In this document: one piece after another, positions 1-6,240 of the stretch
Layout of the letters: every line of letters starts with the position of its first letter
Position numbering within the stretch: the first letter of the stretch is position 1
Assembly (NCBI GenBank): GCA_021157555.1
Contig: JAGGWL010000133.1
Coordinates: 1-8,352 of the forward strand
Source: Deltaproteobacteria bacterium
Lineage (GTDB): Bacteria > Desulfobacterota > Desulfobacteria > Desulfobacterales > BuS5
DNA: 8,352 nucleotides
Direction: 5' to 3'
Notes under the pieces: model-generated
Told to the model about the DNA's origin: nothing
Databases searched by the model: none
What the model saw: only the letters and a program-made list of their open reading frames with translations
Made by a program: the position numbers and the translations under genes

Positions 1-69
1 CCTAAGTATATTAAGAATTTCTTTAAGCTCAATCCTGATTTCATCAATTATTTCCAATGAACATATAGT
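1..69 (-). other. In-frame continuation of the MerR-like gene past its TAG stop
   Basis: Directly after the amber codon at 70-72 the same frame continues for 23 codons without a stop, up to the window edge. The predicted residues include IIDEIRIELKEILNIL. Hydrophobic residues (I, I, L, I, L) fall at a regular 3-4-3-4 spacing, as in a coiled coil. As I remember the family, pheT-linked MerR proteins end in just this kind of E/I/L-rich helix. The stretch therefore looks like the original C-terminus, separated by a nonsense mutation, a sequencing error or a read-through codon. The end of the frame is outside the window. Confidence 0.55.
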
Positions 70-345
70 CTACTGATTAGCTGATCCTGATTTTAAATAT
101 TGACGCGCACCCTGAATGGTAAATTTTTTTTTATAAAGGAGGTGTTTAATCTTGAGGATTAGCGCAAGATCTTCTTTTCTATAGAGTCTTTGACCGGAAG
201 GTGTACGTTTTGGCTTTATTTTTTTAAATTCGGTTTCCCAAAATCTTAGCACGGAGGCCGGAACATCTGCAAGTTCGCTGACCTCTCCGACCTTAAAATA
301 AAACTTGTTTGGCAGTTCTTTTAATATGGGTATTTCTTTTGGCAT
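70..345 (-). CDS. MerR-family transcriptional regulator, C-terminus cut by an amber codon
   Basis: A 91-residue protein with a MerR-type winged helix-turn-helix. Residues about 17-40 (KVGEVSELADVPASVLRFWE) form the helix-turn-helix, followed by the wing (KPKRTPSGQRLYRKEDL) and the second helical pair to about residue 83. Such proteins bind DNA as dimers through a C-terminal coiled coil. Small MerR proteins with this N-terminus are common directly downstream of pheT in delta-proteobacteria; I know of no established target. It lies 89 bp after pheT on the same strand and could be co-transcribed. No convincing Shine-Dalgarno sequence precedes the ATG. The frame ends at TAG (70-72), just after the DNA-binding part, with no dimerisation helix. 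That helix appears in the same frame beyond the stop (see 1-69), so the annotated end may not be the ancestral end. Family assignment is firm; function is not. Confidence 0.85.
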   Translation of the reverse strand: MPKEIPILKELPNKFYFKVGEVSELADVPASVLRFWETEFKKIKPKRTPSGQRLYRKEDLALILKIKHLLYKKKFTIQGARQYLKSGSANQ

Positions 346-434
346 TTTATGGTATTTTTTTTTATATGAAAGTGCCTAAAATTTAAAGTGATCTAAAATT
401 CCTAAAGTTAAGGATTTCAATCAAAGGATGCTGG

Positions 435-2879
435 TTATTCAGGAAGTGCCGCATTAAATTCGGTGATAAGGTTATCTGAAAGTTTTTTATGTATTTTGTT
501 AATCGTATTGTCTTCTAGTGTTCCCTGTGCAGACCTGTAAGTTATTCTGAAAGATATACTTTTTTTATCTGTCGGAATTGGTTCGCCTTCAAAAACGGCA
601 AGCAGTTCCAGCTTTTCCAGCAGATTTTCCTTTAAAAGACTTTCATTTTCAAGGATATTTGCTGATTCAAAATTTTTATCAACGATCATTGTAATATCTC
701 TGGAAACAGCAGGAAATTTCGGTACAGGTTCAGCAAATACTGTTTCCGGTATTAGTTTATAAAGTTCCGTAAGGTTGATTTCAAATATAAAAGCCTTTGC
801 TGAAAGATTAAAATTATTTAAAACACGATGATTAACCTCTCCTATTATTCCTGCTGTTTTGTTTCCTGAAATAATTTGGGCTGTATATCCTGGTTTTGTA
901 TAATAGCATTGATTGTCCGGCAGCATTGTAAATTTTACAGAAGCTGTTTTGTTAATTTTAAGTGCGTCAAACAGGGCTTCAACAGCTCCTTTTAAATCAT
1001 AAAAATCAACGGGGTTATCCTGATTGTGCCAGTTTGATTCCTCCCTTGTTCCAGTCAACAGACCGGCTATGATTTCCTTTTCACGCGGCAGAACATCCTC
1101 TCCCTTGTGAATAAAAATTTTACCTATTTCAAATAATTTTAAATTATATACATTTCGCGTAATGTTTCTACGCATGGTTTCAAGCATACCAGGAATAAGG
1201 GAAGAACGCATAACTGCATGATCTTTACTCAAAGGGTTTAAGAGGTTGACCATATTATACCTTGCATCGTCAGGCTCAAGATTCAGGCGGGCTGCAGATC
1301 GATTATTGATGAAGCTGTAATTAATACACTCTGAAAAGCCTAAACCGGTCATAAGGCTTTTGATCTGTTTTTTATAAACTATGTAAGATGAAGATTTTTT
1401 TGTTTTAGCAGGAATGGCAGGGAATGTTACAGGAATCCTGTTATAACCATAAAGACGGGCTATCTCTTCAATAATATCGACCGGCCGTTTTATGTCGACC
1501 CTGTAAGATGGCGGAGTTATAATAAATAAATTATCAAACTCGTCTTTTGTTTTATTTTTAACGGAGAATTCTATCCCTTGCAGCAGCTCTATGATTTTAT
1601 TGCGTTTTATATTTGTTCCCAGAAGAGAATTTATTTCTTCAAGTTTTACATTTATTGATAAAGGTTTATAAGGTACAGGATTTTCATCAATTATTCCGTT
1701 TATTACAGTGCCGCATTTTGTTTTTTCTATAAGTTGTACTGCTCTCTTTAATGCTTTAATCGTACCTGCGGGGTCTACACCCCGTTCAAAACGGTGGGCG
1801 GCATCCGTGTTCAGACTGAATTTTTTTGAAGTTTTTCGTATGCTTGACGGATCGAAATATGCGCTTTCAAGAAGAACGGATGTTGTTGTATCTGTAACCT
1901 CTGAATTGAGCCCTCCCATGACACCTGCAATTGCAACGGGTTTTTCTCCATCGCAAATCATCAGCATTTGTTTGGAGAGTGTTCGTTTTTTATTATCAAG
2001 GGTAATAAAATTTTCCCCTTTTTTTGCGGTACGAACAACGATTCTTTTTTCTGCCAGCTTGTCAAAATCAAAGGCATGCAGCGGCTGACCTGTTTCCATC
2101 ATAACATAATTTGTTATATCGACAAAATTGTTGATCGGCCGGATTCCTGTTGATATCAAACGATCTTTCAGCCAAAGAGGTGAATGACCTATTTTAACAT
2201 TTTTAAAAAGCTTTGCTCCATATCTTGAACACAGATCAGTATTTTCTATTTTTACAGATGTCAGGTCGGAAATATTTTCATCCAGTTCGGCTGAAGCAAT
2301 GGGCTTGCTTGAGGGGTATTGAACCTGCTTGTTTTGAAAAGCTGCAATTTCTCTTGCCACTCCTATAATGCCAAGGCAGTCCGGCCTGTTCGGAGTAAGA
2401 TCAATTTCAAGCACAGGGTCGCTCAGTTTTAGCGCTATGGCAAGGCTTTCTCCCAGCTTGAGATTATCCGGAAGATTCATAATTCCTTTTTTGTCTTCGC
2501 CCAGACCAAGTTCGGTTGCACTGCATAAGATACCACCCGACGCTTCACCTCGAATTACGCTTTTTTTGATAACAAAACCGCCTGGCAGTTCGGCTCCAGG
2601 CAGAGCCAGTGGAACATGCATGCCTGTTTTTATATTATCTGCCCCACAGACTAAATTTATCTGGTCATCTCCGGTGGTTATAGTGCAGAGACTTAACCTG
2701 TCGGCATTGGGATGTGGCTTGATTTCCGTTATGCATCCAACAACAACTTTGTCAAGATATTCATATCTGTCATAGATATTATCTACTTCAAGGCCAGCCA
2801 TGGTAAGGGCATCAGCAAGTTCCGAGAGTTCCATATCAATGGTAATATATTTTTTCAGCCAGCTTAAACTTGCTTTCAT
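435..2879 (-). CDS. pheT: Phenylalanyl-tRNA synthetase beta subunit
   Basis: Beta chain (814 aa, normal length) of the cytoplasmic alpha2-beta2 enzyme that charges tRNA-Phe. Domains in order: N-terminal start MKASLSWLKKYI; an EMAP-like tRNA-binding domain at about 40-150 (KPHPNADRLSLC, GILCSATELGLG); the B3/B4 editing domain at about 160-390 (DLTPNRPDCLG, NYVMMETGQPLHAFDFDKL, AHRFERGVDP), which hydrolyses mischarged Tyr-tRNA; the B5 domain at about 405-480 (PPSYRVDIKRPVDIIEEIAR); a catalytic-like core without active-site function at about 490-705; and a ferredoxin-fold anticodon-binding domain at about 720-814 (FPAVSRDITMIVD). No frameshift or missing block is visible. The ATG lies 1 nt after the pheS stop (TAATATG), so translation is probably coupled to pheS. 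Ends in TAA. Confidence 0.97.
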   Translation of the reverse strand: MKASLSWLKKYITIDMELSELADALTMAGLEVDNIYDRYEYLDKVVVGCITEIKPHPNADRLSLCTITTGDDQINLVCGADNIKTGMHVPLALPGAELPGGFVIKKSVIRGEASGGILCSATELGLGEDKKGIMNLPDNLKLGESLAIALKLSDPVLEIDLTPNRPDCLGIIGVAREIAAFQNKQVQYPSSKPIASAELDENISDLTSVKIENTDLCSRYGAKLFKNVKIGHSPLWLKDRLISTGIRPINNFVDITNYVMMETGQPLHAFDFDKLAEKRIVVRTAKKGENFITLDNKKRTLSKQMLMICDGEKPVAIAGVMGGLNSEVTDTTTSVLLESAYFDPSSIRKTSKKFSLNTDAAHRFERGVDPAGTIKALKRAVQLIEKTKCGTVINGIIDENPVPYKPLSINVKLEEINSLLGTNIKRNKIIELLQGIEFSVKNKTKDEFDNLFIITPPSYRVDIKRPVDIIEEIARLYGYNRIPVTFPAIPAKTKKSSSYIVYKKQIKSLMTGLGFSECINYSFINNRSAARLNLEPDDARYNMVNLLNPLSKDHAVMRSSLIPGMLETMRRNITRNVYNLKLFEIGKIFIHKGEDVLPREKEIIAGLLTGTREESNWHNQDNPVDFYDLKGAVEALFDALKINKTASVKFTMLPDNQCYYTKPGYTAQIISGNKTAGIIGEVNHRVLNNFNLSAKAFIFEINLTELYKLIPETVFAEPVPKFPAVSRDITMIVDKNFESANILENESLLKENLLEKLELLAVFEGEPIPTDKKSISFRITYRSAQGTLEDNTINKIHKKLSDNLITEFNAALPE

Positions 2880-2880
2880 A

Positions 2881-3888
2881 TTAGAATTGCCTTAAAAACC
2901 TGAGATCATTTTCAAAATATTTTCTTATATCATCAATCCTGTATTTCAGCATGGCGATTCGTTCTATTCCCATTCCGAATGCAAACCCTTTATATTGTTT
3001 TGTATCATAGCCCGCATTCTCAAAAACCGCGGGATGTACCATTCCGCAGCCTAGAACTTCCAGCCAGCCTGTCCCTGAACAGACTCTGCACCCTTTGCCT
3101 CTGCATATAACACAAAGGATATCGACTTCGGCGCTCGGTTCTGTAAAAGGGAAAAAGCTGGGGCGAAACCTTAATGATATCTTGTCATCAAATATCTGAT
3201 GAACAAACAGAGTAAGCATCCCTTTAAGGTCAGCAAAAGTGATCTTTTTATCAACCATCAAGCCTTCCACCTGGTGAAACATTGGAGTATGTGTCAGATC
3301 GGAATCACATCTATATACTTTTCCAGGCGCAATAATCCTGACAGGAGGTTCCTGCTGCTCCATTATTCTTATCTGAATTGGGGATGTATGTGTTCTGAGA
3401 ACAATATTATCTGATATATAGAAGGTATCCTGCATGTCTCTGGCAGGGTGATTTTTTGGAATATTCAATGCTTCAAAATTATAATAATCAGTCTCTACCT
3501 CCGGTCCCTCAGCAATATCAAAGCCAAATCTTAAAAAAATATCACAAATTCGATCTGTGATATGTGTAATAGGATGCAGGGAACCTGTGGCTGTTGGTCT
3601 GCCGGGAAGTGAAACATCAATTCTGTCTTCTGTTTGAAGCGATTTGTTTTCGATATCCCGTTGTTGTTTTTGGAAGGCTGCATTAAGACTTTTTTTTGTA
3701 AGGTTGGCCTGTTTTCCGGCTTCTGGTCTTTCGTCCTGAGGCAGTTTTGAAATATTTCTCAAAAATTGGGTTACAAGTCCCTTGCGGCCGAGATATTTTA
3801 CAATAAGAGCTTCCAGACTCTTTTTGCAGTCGGCCGATTCAAGTTCCTGTAAAGCGTTTTTTTCTATTTGGTTAATGTGGTCGTTCAC
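2881..3888 (-). CDS. pheS: Phenylalanyl-tRNA synthetase alpha subunit
   Basis: Catalytic class II chain (335 aa) that activates phenylalanine with ATP and transfers it to tRNA-Phe. Residues 1-90 form the N-terminal coiled coil. Motif 1 lies around 105-150 (HPITHITDRI, EGPEVETDYYNFEALN). Motif 2 lies around 165-212 (RTHTSPIQIR, VYRCDSDLTHTPMFHQVEGL). Motif 3 is at 301-314 (GFAFGMGIERIAML), and the end FENDLRFLRQF is canonical. Unlike the E. coli enzyme, the loop before WLEVLGCGMVHP carries four cysteines, C259, C262, C267 and C270 (CVICRGKGCRVC), a zinc-knuckle-like pattern. The start is GTG at 3886-3888: no ATG lies between it and the in-frame TAG at 3907-3909, and the N-terminus fits the family. 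No clear Shine-Dalgarno sequence is visible; a weak palindrome (3900-3914) lies just upstream. Confidence 0.97.
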   Translation of the reverse strand: MNDHINQIEKNALQELESADCKKSLEALIVKYLGRKGLVTQFLRNISKLPQDERPEAGKQANLTKKSLNAAFQKQQRDIENKSLQTEDRIDVSLPGRPTATGSLHPITHITDRICDIFLRFGFDIAEGPEVETDYYNFEALNIPKNHPARDMQDTFYISDNIVLRTHTSPIQIRIMEQQEPPVRIIAPGKVYRCDSDLTHTPMFHQVEGLMVDKKITFADLKGMLTLFVHQIFDDKISLRFRPSFFPFTEPSAEVDILCVICRGKGCRVCSGTGWLEVLGCGMVHPAVFENAGYDTKQYKGFAFGMGIERIAMLKYRIDDIRKYFENDLRFLRQF

Positions 3889-3899
3889 GATATAATTAA

Positions 3900-3914
3900 A
3901 TACATTCTATGTAT
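3900..3914 (-). other. Short palindrome between rplT and pheS
   Basis: ATACAT-3 nt-ATGTAT, a perfect 6-bp inverted repeat in the 42-bp spacer, about 12 nt upstream of the pheS GTG codon. It sits where a ribosome-binding site would lie, and none is obvious. It is AT-rich and weak as RNA, so it could be chance; it could also lower pheS translation relative to rplT. Confidence 0.25.
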
Positions 3915-3930
3915 GTTGTTATTTTTTGTT

Positions 3931-4281
3931 TTAAAGCTGCATGGATGCTGTTGAGGCCAGTTTGGCGAAGCCTGAAGGATCGGATATAGCCAAATCTGCG
4001 AGGACTTTACGGTCAAGTTCAATGTCCGCAAGTTTTAAGCCATGCATAAATTTACTGTACGAAAGATTATTCAAATGTGCTGCAGCATTTATTCTGACAA
4101 TCCAAAGCTTGCGAAAATCACGCTTCCTGACCTTTCGGTCACGATATGCGTACATAAGCGCTTTATCTACTGCATCTGCGGCGGTTCGATAGAGCTTGCT
4201 GCGGCCACCGCGGAATCCTTTTGCAAGCTTTAAAACCTTTTTTCTGCGTCGTCTTGCCTTAAAACCTCTTTTTACACGCAT
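3931..4281 (-). CDS. rplT: 50S ribosomal protein L20
   Basis: A 116-residue basic protein of normal family length. The very basic N-terminal extension (MRVKRGFKARRRRKKVLK, then GFRGGRSKLYR) threads into 23S rRNA. The globular part follows with YAYRDRKVRKRDFRKLWIVRINAA and LADIELDRKVLADLA. L20 is needed early in 50S assembly. In several bacteria it also represses its own operon by binding a messenger structure that mimics its rRNA site. A good Shine-Dalgarno sequence (AAGGAG) lies 7 nt before the ATG. It follows rpmI by 27 bp, and the two genes are in the same frame. Ends in TAA. Confidence 0.97.
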   Translation of the reverse strand: MRVKRGFKARRRRKKVLKLAKGFRGGRSKLYRTAADAVDKALMYAYRDRKVRKRDFRKLWIVRINAAAHLNNLSYSKFMHGLKLADIELDRKVLADLAISDPSGFAKLASTASMQL

Positions 4282-4308
4282 AATTTTACTCCTTATTAAT
4301 CCTGATGA

Positions 4309-4506
4309 CTACCCGTTAGGTAAAAGCAGTCTTATTTCTTTCATATCACTTTTAGAAGCAATTTGTCCTTTTCTTAAAGATCTTTTTCTCTTTGTTGTTT
4401 TTTTTGTTAAAATGTGACTGGAATGTGATTTTGAAAAAGCTATTTTTCCAGTGCCTGTTTTTCGAAAACGCTTTGCAGCGGATCTGTTTGTCTTGATTTT
4501 TGGCAT
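4309..4506 (-). CDS. rpmI: 50S ribosomal protein L35
   Basis: A 65-residue, strongly basic protein of standard L35 length. It opens with MPKIKTNRSAAKRFRKTGTGKI, the L35 signature (typically MPKMKT-N-RSAAKRFK-TGTGK), and closes with EIRLLLPNG. It is a structural protein of the large ribosomal subunit. The Shine-Dalgarno sequence AAGGAG lies 6 nt before the ATG. The stop is TAG, and the following 27 nt to the rplT ATG contain no stop in the same frame, so amber read-through would give an L35-L20 fusion. The normal C-terminus here argues that TAG acts as a real stop in this gene. Upstream lies the hairpin-bearing spacer 4507-4677. Confidence 0.96.
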   Translation of the reverse strand: MPKIKTNRSAAKRFRKTGTGKIAFSKSHSSHILTKKTTKRKRSLRKGQIASKSDMKEIRLLLPNG

Positions 4507-4520
4507 TTGCTGCTCCTTGG

Positions 4521-4562
4521 TTAAACCTGAATTTTATAAAAAATAGCTCAACTCAGGTTAAA
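4521..4562 (-). promoter_or_regulatory. Imperfect stem just upstream of the rpmI ribosome-binding site
   Basis: 4521-4530 and 4553-4562 are a 10-bp inverted repeat with one mismatch (core AACCTGA / TCAGGTT) enclosing 22 nt. In the minus-strand message the stem ends only a few nucleotides before the rpmI Shine-Dalgarno sequence AAGGAG. It is thus placed to affect L35 and, through coupling, L20 translation. In E. coli, L20 represses at structures in the infC-rpmI region; equivalence here is inference from position only. Confidence 0.4.
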
Positions 4563-4567
4563 AATAG

Positions 4568-4603
4568 ATGGCGCGAACTGTTAACAAAAACAGCACACGC
4601 CAT
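4568..4603 (-). terminator. Long hairpin in the infC-rpmI spacer: attenuator or L20 control element
   Basis: A 36-nt hairpin in the minus-strand message. The outer 6-bp stem is ATGGCG/CGCCAT. A middle section of G-C, G-U and one U-U apposition follows, then an inner 5-bp stem CTGTT/AACAG with a TTTGTT loop. Read in the transcribed direction it is followed by CTATTTTT, a short U-rich run. This could partly terminate transcripts after infC, or form an RNA that controls rpmI-rplT. The stem is clear; the role is uncertain. Confidence 0.45.
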
Positions 4604-4677
4604 GTTTATATCTTTTAAAAAATATTCTGAAAGATTTTTTATGGGTTCAAGAGTATTTAGCAGTTTTTATTCAGGCA

Positions 4678-5217
4678 CTATTTGGGAACCAGCATCATGA
4701 TCATTGTTCTACCTTCAAATTTGGGATATAATTCTACTGTTGCAATTTCGCTGACGCTTTCTGCAATTTTATTTAGCACATCCCTTCCCTGCTGGGAAAG
4801 TGTTATTTCCCGCCCTCTGAACATGACAGTAACCTTTACCTTATCCTTGTTACCTATAAATTTTGTTATATGGCCTATTTTTGTTTGCAAATCATGGTTG
4901 CCTGTTTTGGGACGAACCTTTATCTCTTTGATCTGAACTATACTCTGTTTCTTTTTTGCTTCCTGTTTTTTTTTGGTCTGTTCGTATTTATAACGACCAT
5001 AGTCCATAATTTTACAAACAGGAGGCTTGGCATTGGGAGAGACCTCTACAAGGTCAAGGCTATGGTCTTTAGCCAGTGCAAGCGCTTGATGTATTGGCAA
5101 TATTCCTGCCTGATTTCCTTCGGCATCAATAACTCGGACTTCTTTAGCTCTTATATCCCGATTAATAAAAGTTCTATCCTGTTGATTAGATTTTGAAAAT
5201 TTTCTGTGTATAGCTAT
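4678..5217 (-). CDS. infC: Translation initiation factor IF-3, AUA start codon
   Basis: IF3 binds the 30S subunit, prevents 50S joining and proofreads start codon and initiator tRNA. The first ATG in frame (5098-5100) would delete most of the N-terminal domain. Upstream, the frame continues with conserved IF3 sequence (INRDIRAKEVRVIDAEGNQ). It runs to an ATA at 5215-5217, 5 nt behind a strong GGGAGGT. The only in-frame stop further up is TAA at 5239-5241, and no ATG, GTG or TTG start fits the spacing. With that start the protein has 179 residues, the usual IF3 length. The N-terminal domain is at about 15-85 (LDLVEVSPNAKPPVCKIMDYG), a basic linker follows at about 85-100 (KKKQEAKKKQ), and the C-terminal domain reaches 179 (EIKVRPKTGNHD, GRTMIMMLVPK). 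Rare start codons in infC are known to let IF3 repress its own translation. Confidence 0.95.
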   Translation of the reverse strand: MAIHRKFSKSNQQDRTFINRDIRAKEVRVIDAEGNQAGILPIHQALALAKDHSLDLVEVSPNAKPPVCKIMDYGRYKYEQTKKKQEAKKKQSIVQIKEIKVRPKTGNHDLQTKIGHITKFIGNKDKVKVTVMFRGREITLSQQGRDVLNKIAESVSEIATVELYPKFEGRTMIMMLVPK

Positions 5218-5221
5218 GCTT

Positions 5222-5228
5222 ACCTCCC
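5222..5228 (-). promoter_or_regulatory. Shine-Dalgarno sequence that fixes the infC start
   Basis: AGGGAGGT in the message (acctccc on the plus strand) is the strongest ribosome-binding site in the window. It lies 5 nt upstream of the ATA codon at 5215-5217. The first in-frame ATG is more than 110 nt downstream and has no comparable site. A second ATA (5209-5211) lies 11 nt away and is a less likely alternative. Confidence 0.75.
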
Positions 5229-5276
5229 TGAGAACCTTTTATTAAGTCTTTCTTTCTCATAGAATTAAAATCTAAC

Positions 5277-5305
5277 AATTTAATTAATGATTCAAGGAAA
5301 TGCAA
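5277..5305 (-). promoter_or_regulatory. Possible sigma-70-like promoter for infC operon
   Basis: On the minus strand TTGCAT (5300-5305) and TAAATT (5277-5282) are separated by 17 nt, which would start transcription about 50 nt before infC. The -35 box matches TTGACA at only 3 of 6 positions and the -10 box matches at 4 of 6. In such AT-rich sequence this could be chance. The 105-bp spacer between the deaminase and infC has no clear terminator, so read-through from the upstream gene is also possible. Confidence 0.25.
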
Positions 5306-5322
5306 GAAAAAAATGTTTATTT

Positions 5323-5832
5323 TTATTGTTGGAGTGTATATGCGGACAGCAGACTCTTTTTCCAGTAATTATTTTTTGAATTTAAAAAAAAGGCTTTAAA
5401 AAGTTTCAGGCTATCCTCACGCAATATCCCTGGAATTATAGAAATAGTACTCTCTTTATAAAGAGGCGTAAGCTTTTTAAGGTCGCACCCTGTTCCTCCG
5501 CCCATTACATCTTCATATGCATAAACTATTCTGCCTGTTCCACTTATTATAATTGCCCCGAAACACATAAGACATGGTTCGAGTGTGCAGAAAAGAGTTG
5601 TTTTGAGTCTATCTATGCTCCGGCCAGGATTAACACAATTTCTTAAACATATCATTTCAGCATGGTCTGTTTCATCAGGCGTTTCTCCTGACGAACCTCT
5701 TCTTGAACCTGTTGCAATTATTTCATTTTCATATACCATCACTGCCCCTACAGGAAATTCGCCATTTGCAAGCGCTTTTTCTGCAAGTTGCAAAGCTTTT
5801 TTCATAAAGAAATTACCATCTAACTTAATCAT
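5323..5832 (-). CDS. Nucleoside deaminase, TadA/cytidine deaminase fold
   Basis: A 169-residue zinc hydrolase of the cytidine-deaminase superfamily. The zinc site is complete: H57 with catalytic E59 in HAEM, and C87 and C90 in PCLMC (LEPCLMCFGAI). The N-terminus (FFMKKALQLAEKALANGEFPVGAVMV) and the GAI after the second Cys resemble TadA, which converts A34 to inosine in tRNA-Arg(ACG). However, TadA usually has an NDP(T/I)AHAE segment before the zinc ligand, and here it reads TPDETDHAE. The region 108-116 (DVMGGGTGC) also differs. Guanine deaminase or another nucleobase deaminase is therefore possible, and no symbol is assigned. The ATG at 5832 gives the standard TadA-like N-terminus; AAGGA lies about 12 nt upstream, a weak fit. 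It is the first minus-strand gene, 105 bp before infC. Ends in TAA. Confidence 0.85.
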   Translation of the reverse strand: MIKLDGNFFMKKALQLAEKALANGEFPVGAVMVYENEIIATGSRRGSSGETPDETDHAEMICLRNCVNPGRSIDRLKTTLFCTLEPCLMCFGAIIISGTGRIVYAYEDVMGGGTGCDLKKLTPLYKESTISIIPGILREDSLKLFKAFFLNSKNNYWKKSLLSAYTLQQ

Positions 5833-6057
5833 TGTTATGCCCGTTCCTTACGTCAGCAGCCAATTTTAATATTACTGTGTGAGTTGCGGTCACCCATGGC
5901 ATATATATTGCTTTTACATAATTACGCATATTTTTAACAATATCTCCTGATTTTGCTAATATCAAGATTTATTATTTCTGAAAATTAGCCATTAAAGGGG
6001 TAAAATCTAACTGAAACACTTATTGCTTAATGAGTATTGATAAATTTCTTACTATAC
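5833..6057. other. Non-coding stretch upstream of the deaminase gene
   Basis: About 225 bp of AT-rich sequence between the deaminase start and the foldback element. I see no open frame of useful length, no tRNA cloverleaf and no clear terminator. The deaminase promoter must lie here unless transcription comes from elsewhere. AT-rich -10-like runs (TATATAT around 5900) are present, but I cannot pair one with a convincing -35 box. Confidence 0.4.
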
Positions 6058-6060
6058 TAA

Positions 6061-6240
6061 GGGACGCTGAAAAAAATAATCGTTCCAAGAAGCGCCCGGA
6101 TTTGGGTTGATTTTGATCAATCGCAAATTTTAAAAAGCGCAGTAATAGTGAACTATTTCAAGGTTTTTAAAATTTGGGATCGGGCAAAAGCAGCCTGAAG
6201 CGGGGATGCTAATTGGGATGATTATTTTTTTCCACGTCCC
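6061..6240. mobile_element. 180-bp foldback element with terminal inverted repeats (MITE-like)
   Basis: The ends 6061-6086 and 6215-6240 are inverted repeats matching at 22 of 26 positions; both begin GGGACG and share GAAAAAAATAATC. The trinucleotide TAA lies directly outside both ends (6058-6060 and 6241-6243), as a short target duplication would. The element folds throughout its length. CAAATTTTAAAAA (6124-6136) pairs perfectly with 6164-6176, and AATAGT (6144-6149) pairs with ACTATT (6152-6157) at 6150/6151, the exact midpoint of the element. Weaker pairing is visible between. It has no coding capacity. This fits a small non-autonomous transposable element, probably moved by a transposase elsewhere in the genome; a structured RNA or DNA-processing site is the alternative. 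Confidence 0.75.

Noticed and set aside
1708..2775. Plus-strand open frames of 61-135 codons opposite pheT
   Set aside because: They lie antisense inside a full, conserved pheT frame, resemble no protein and are typical mirror frames.
3889..3930. T-box or Phe-codon attenuator ahead of pheS
   Set aside because: The 42-bp spacer is too short for a T-box, and no short leader frame with a run of Phe codons is present.
3199..5196. Plus-strand open frames opposite pheS, rplT, rpmI and infC
   Set aside because: All are covered by well-conserved translation genes on the minus strand, and none has family features or a ribosome-binding site.
5585..5869. 94-codon plus-strand frame opposite the deaminase
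   Set aside because: It is antisense to the zinc-site region of a recognisable enzyme.
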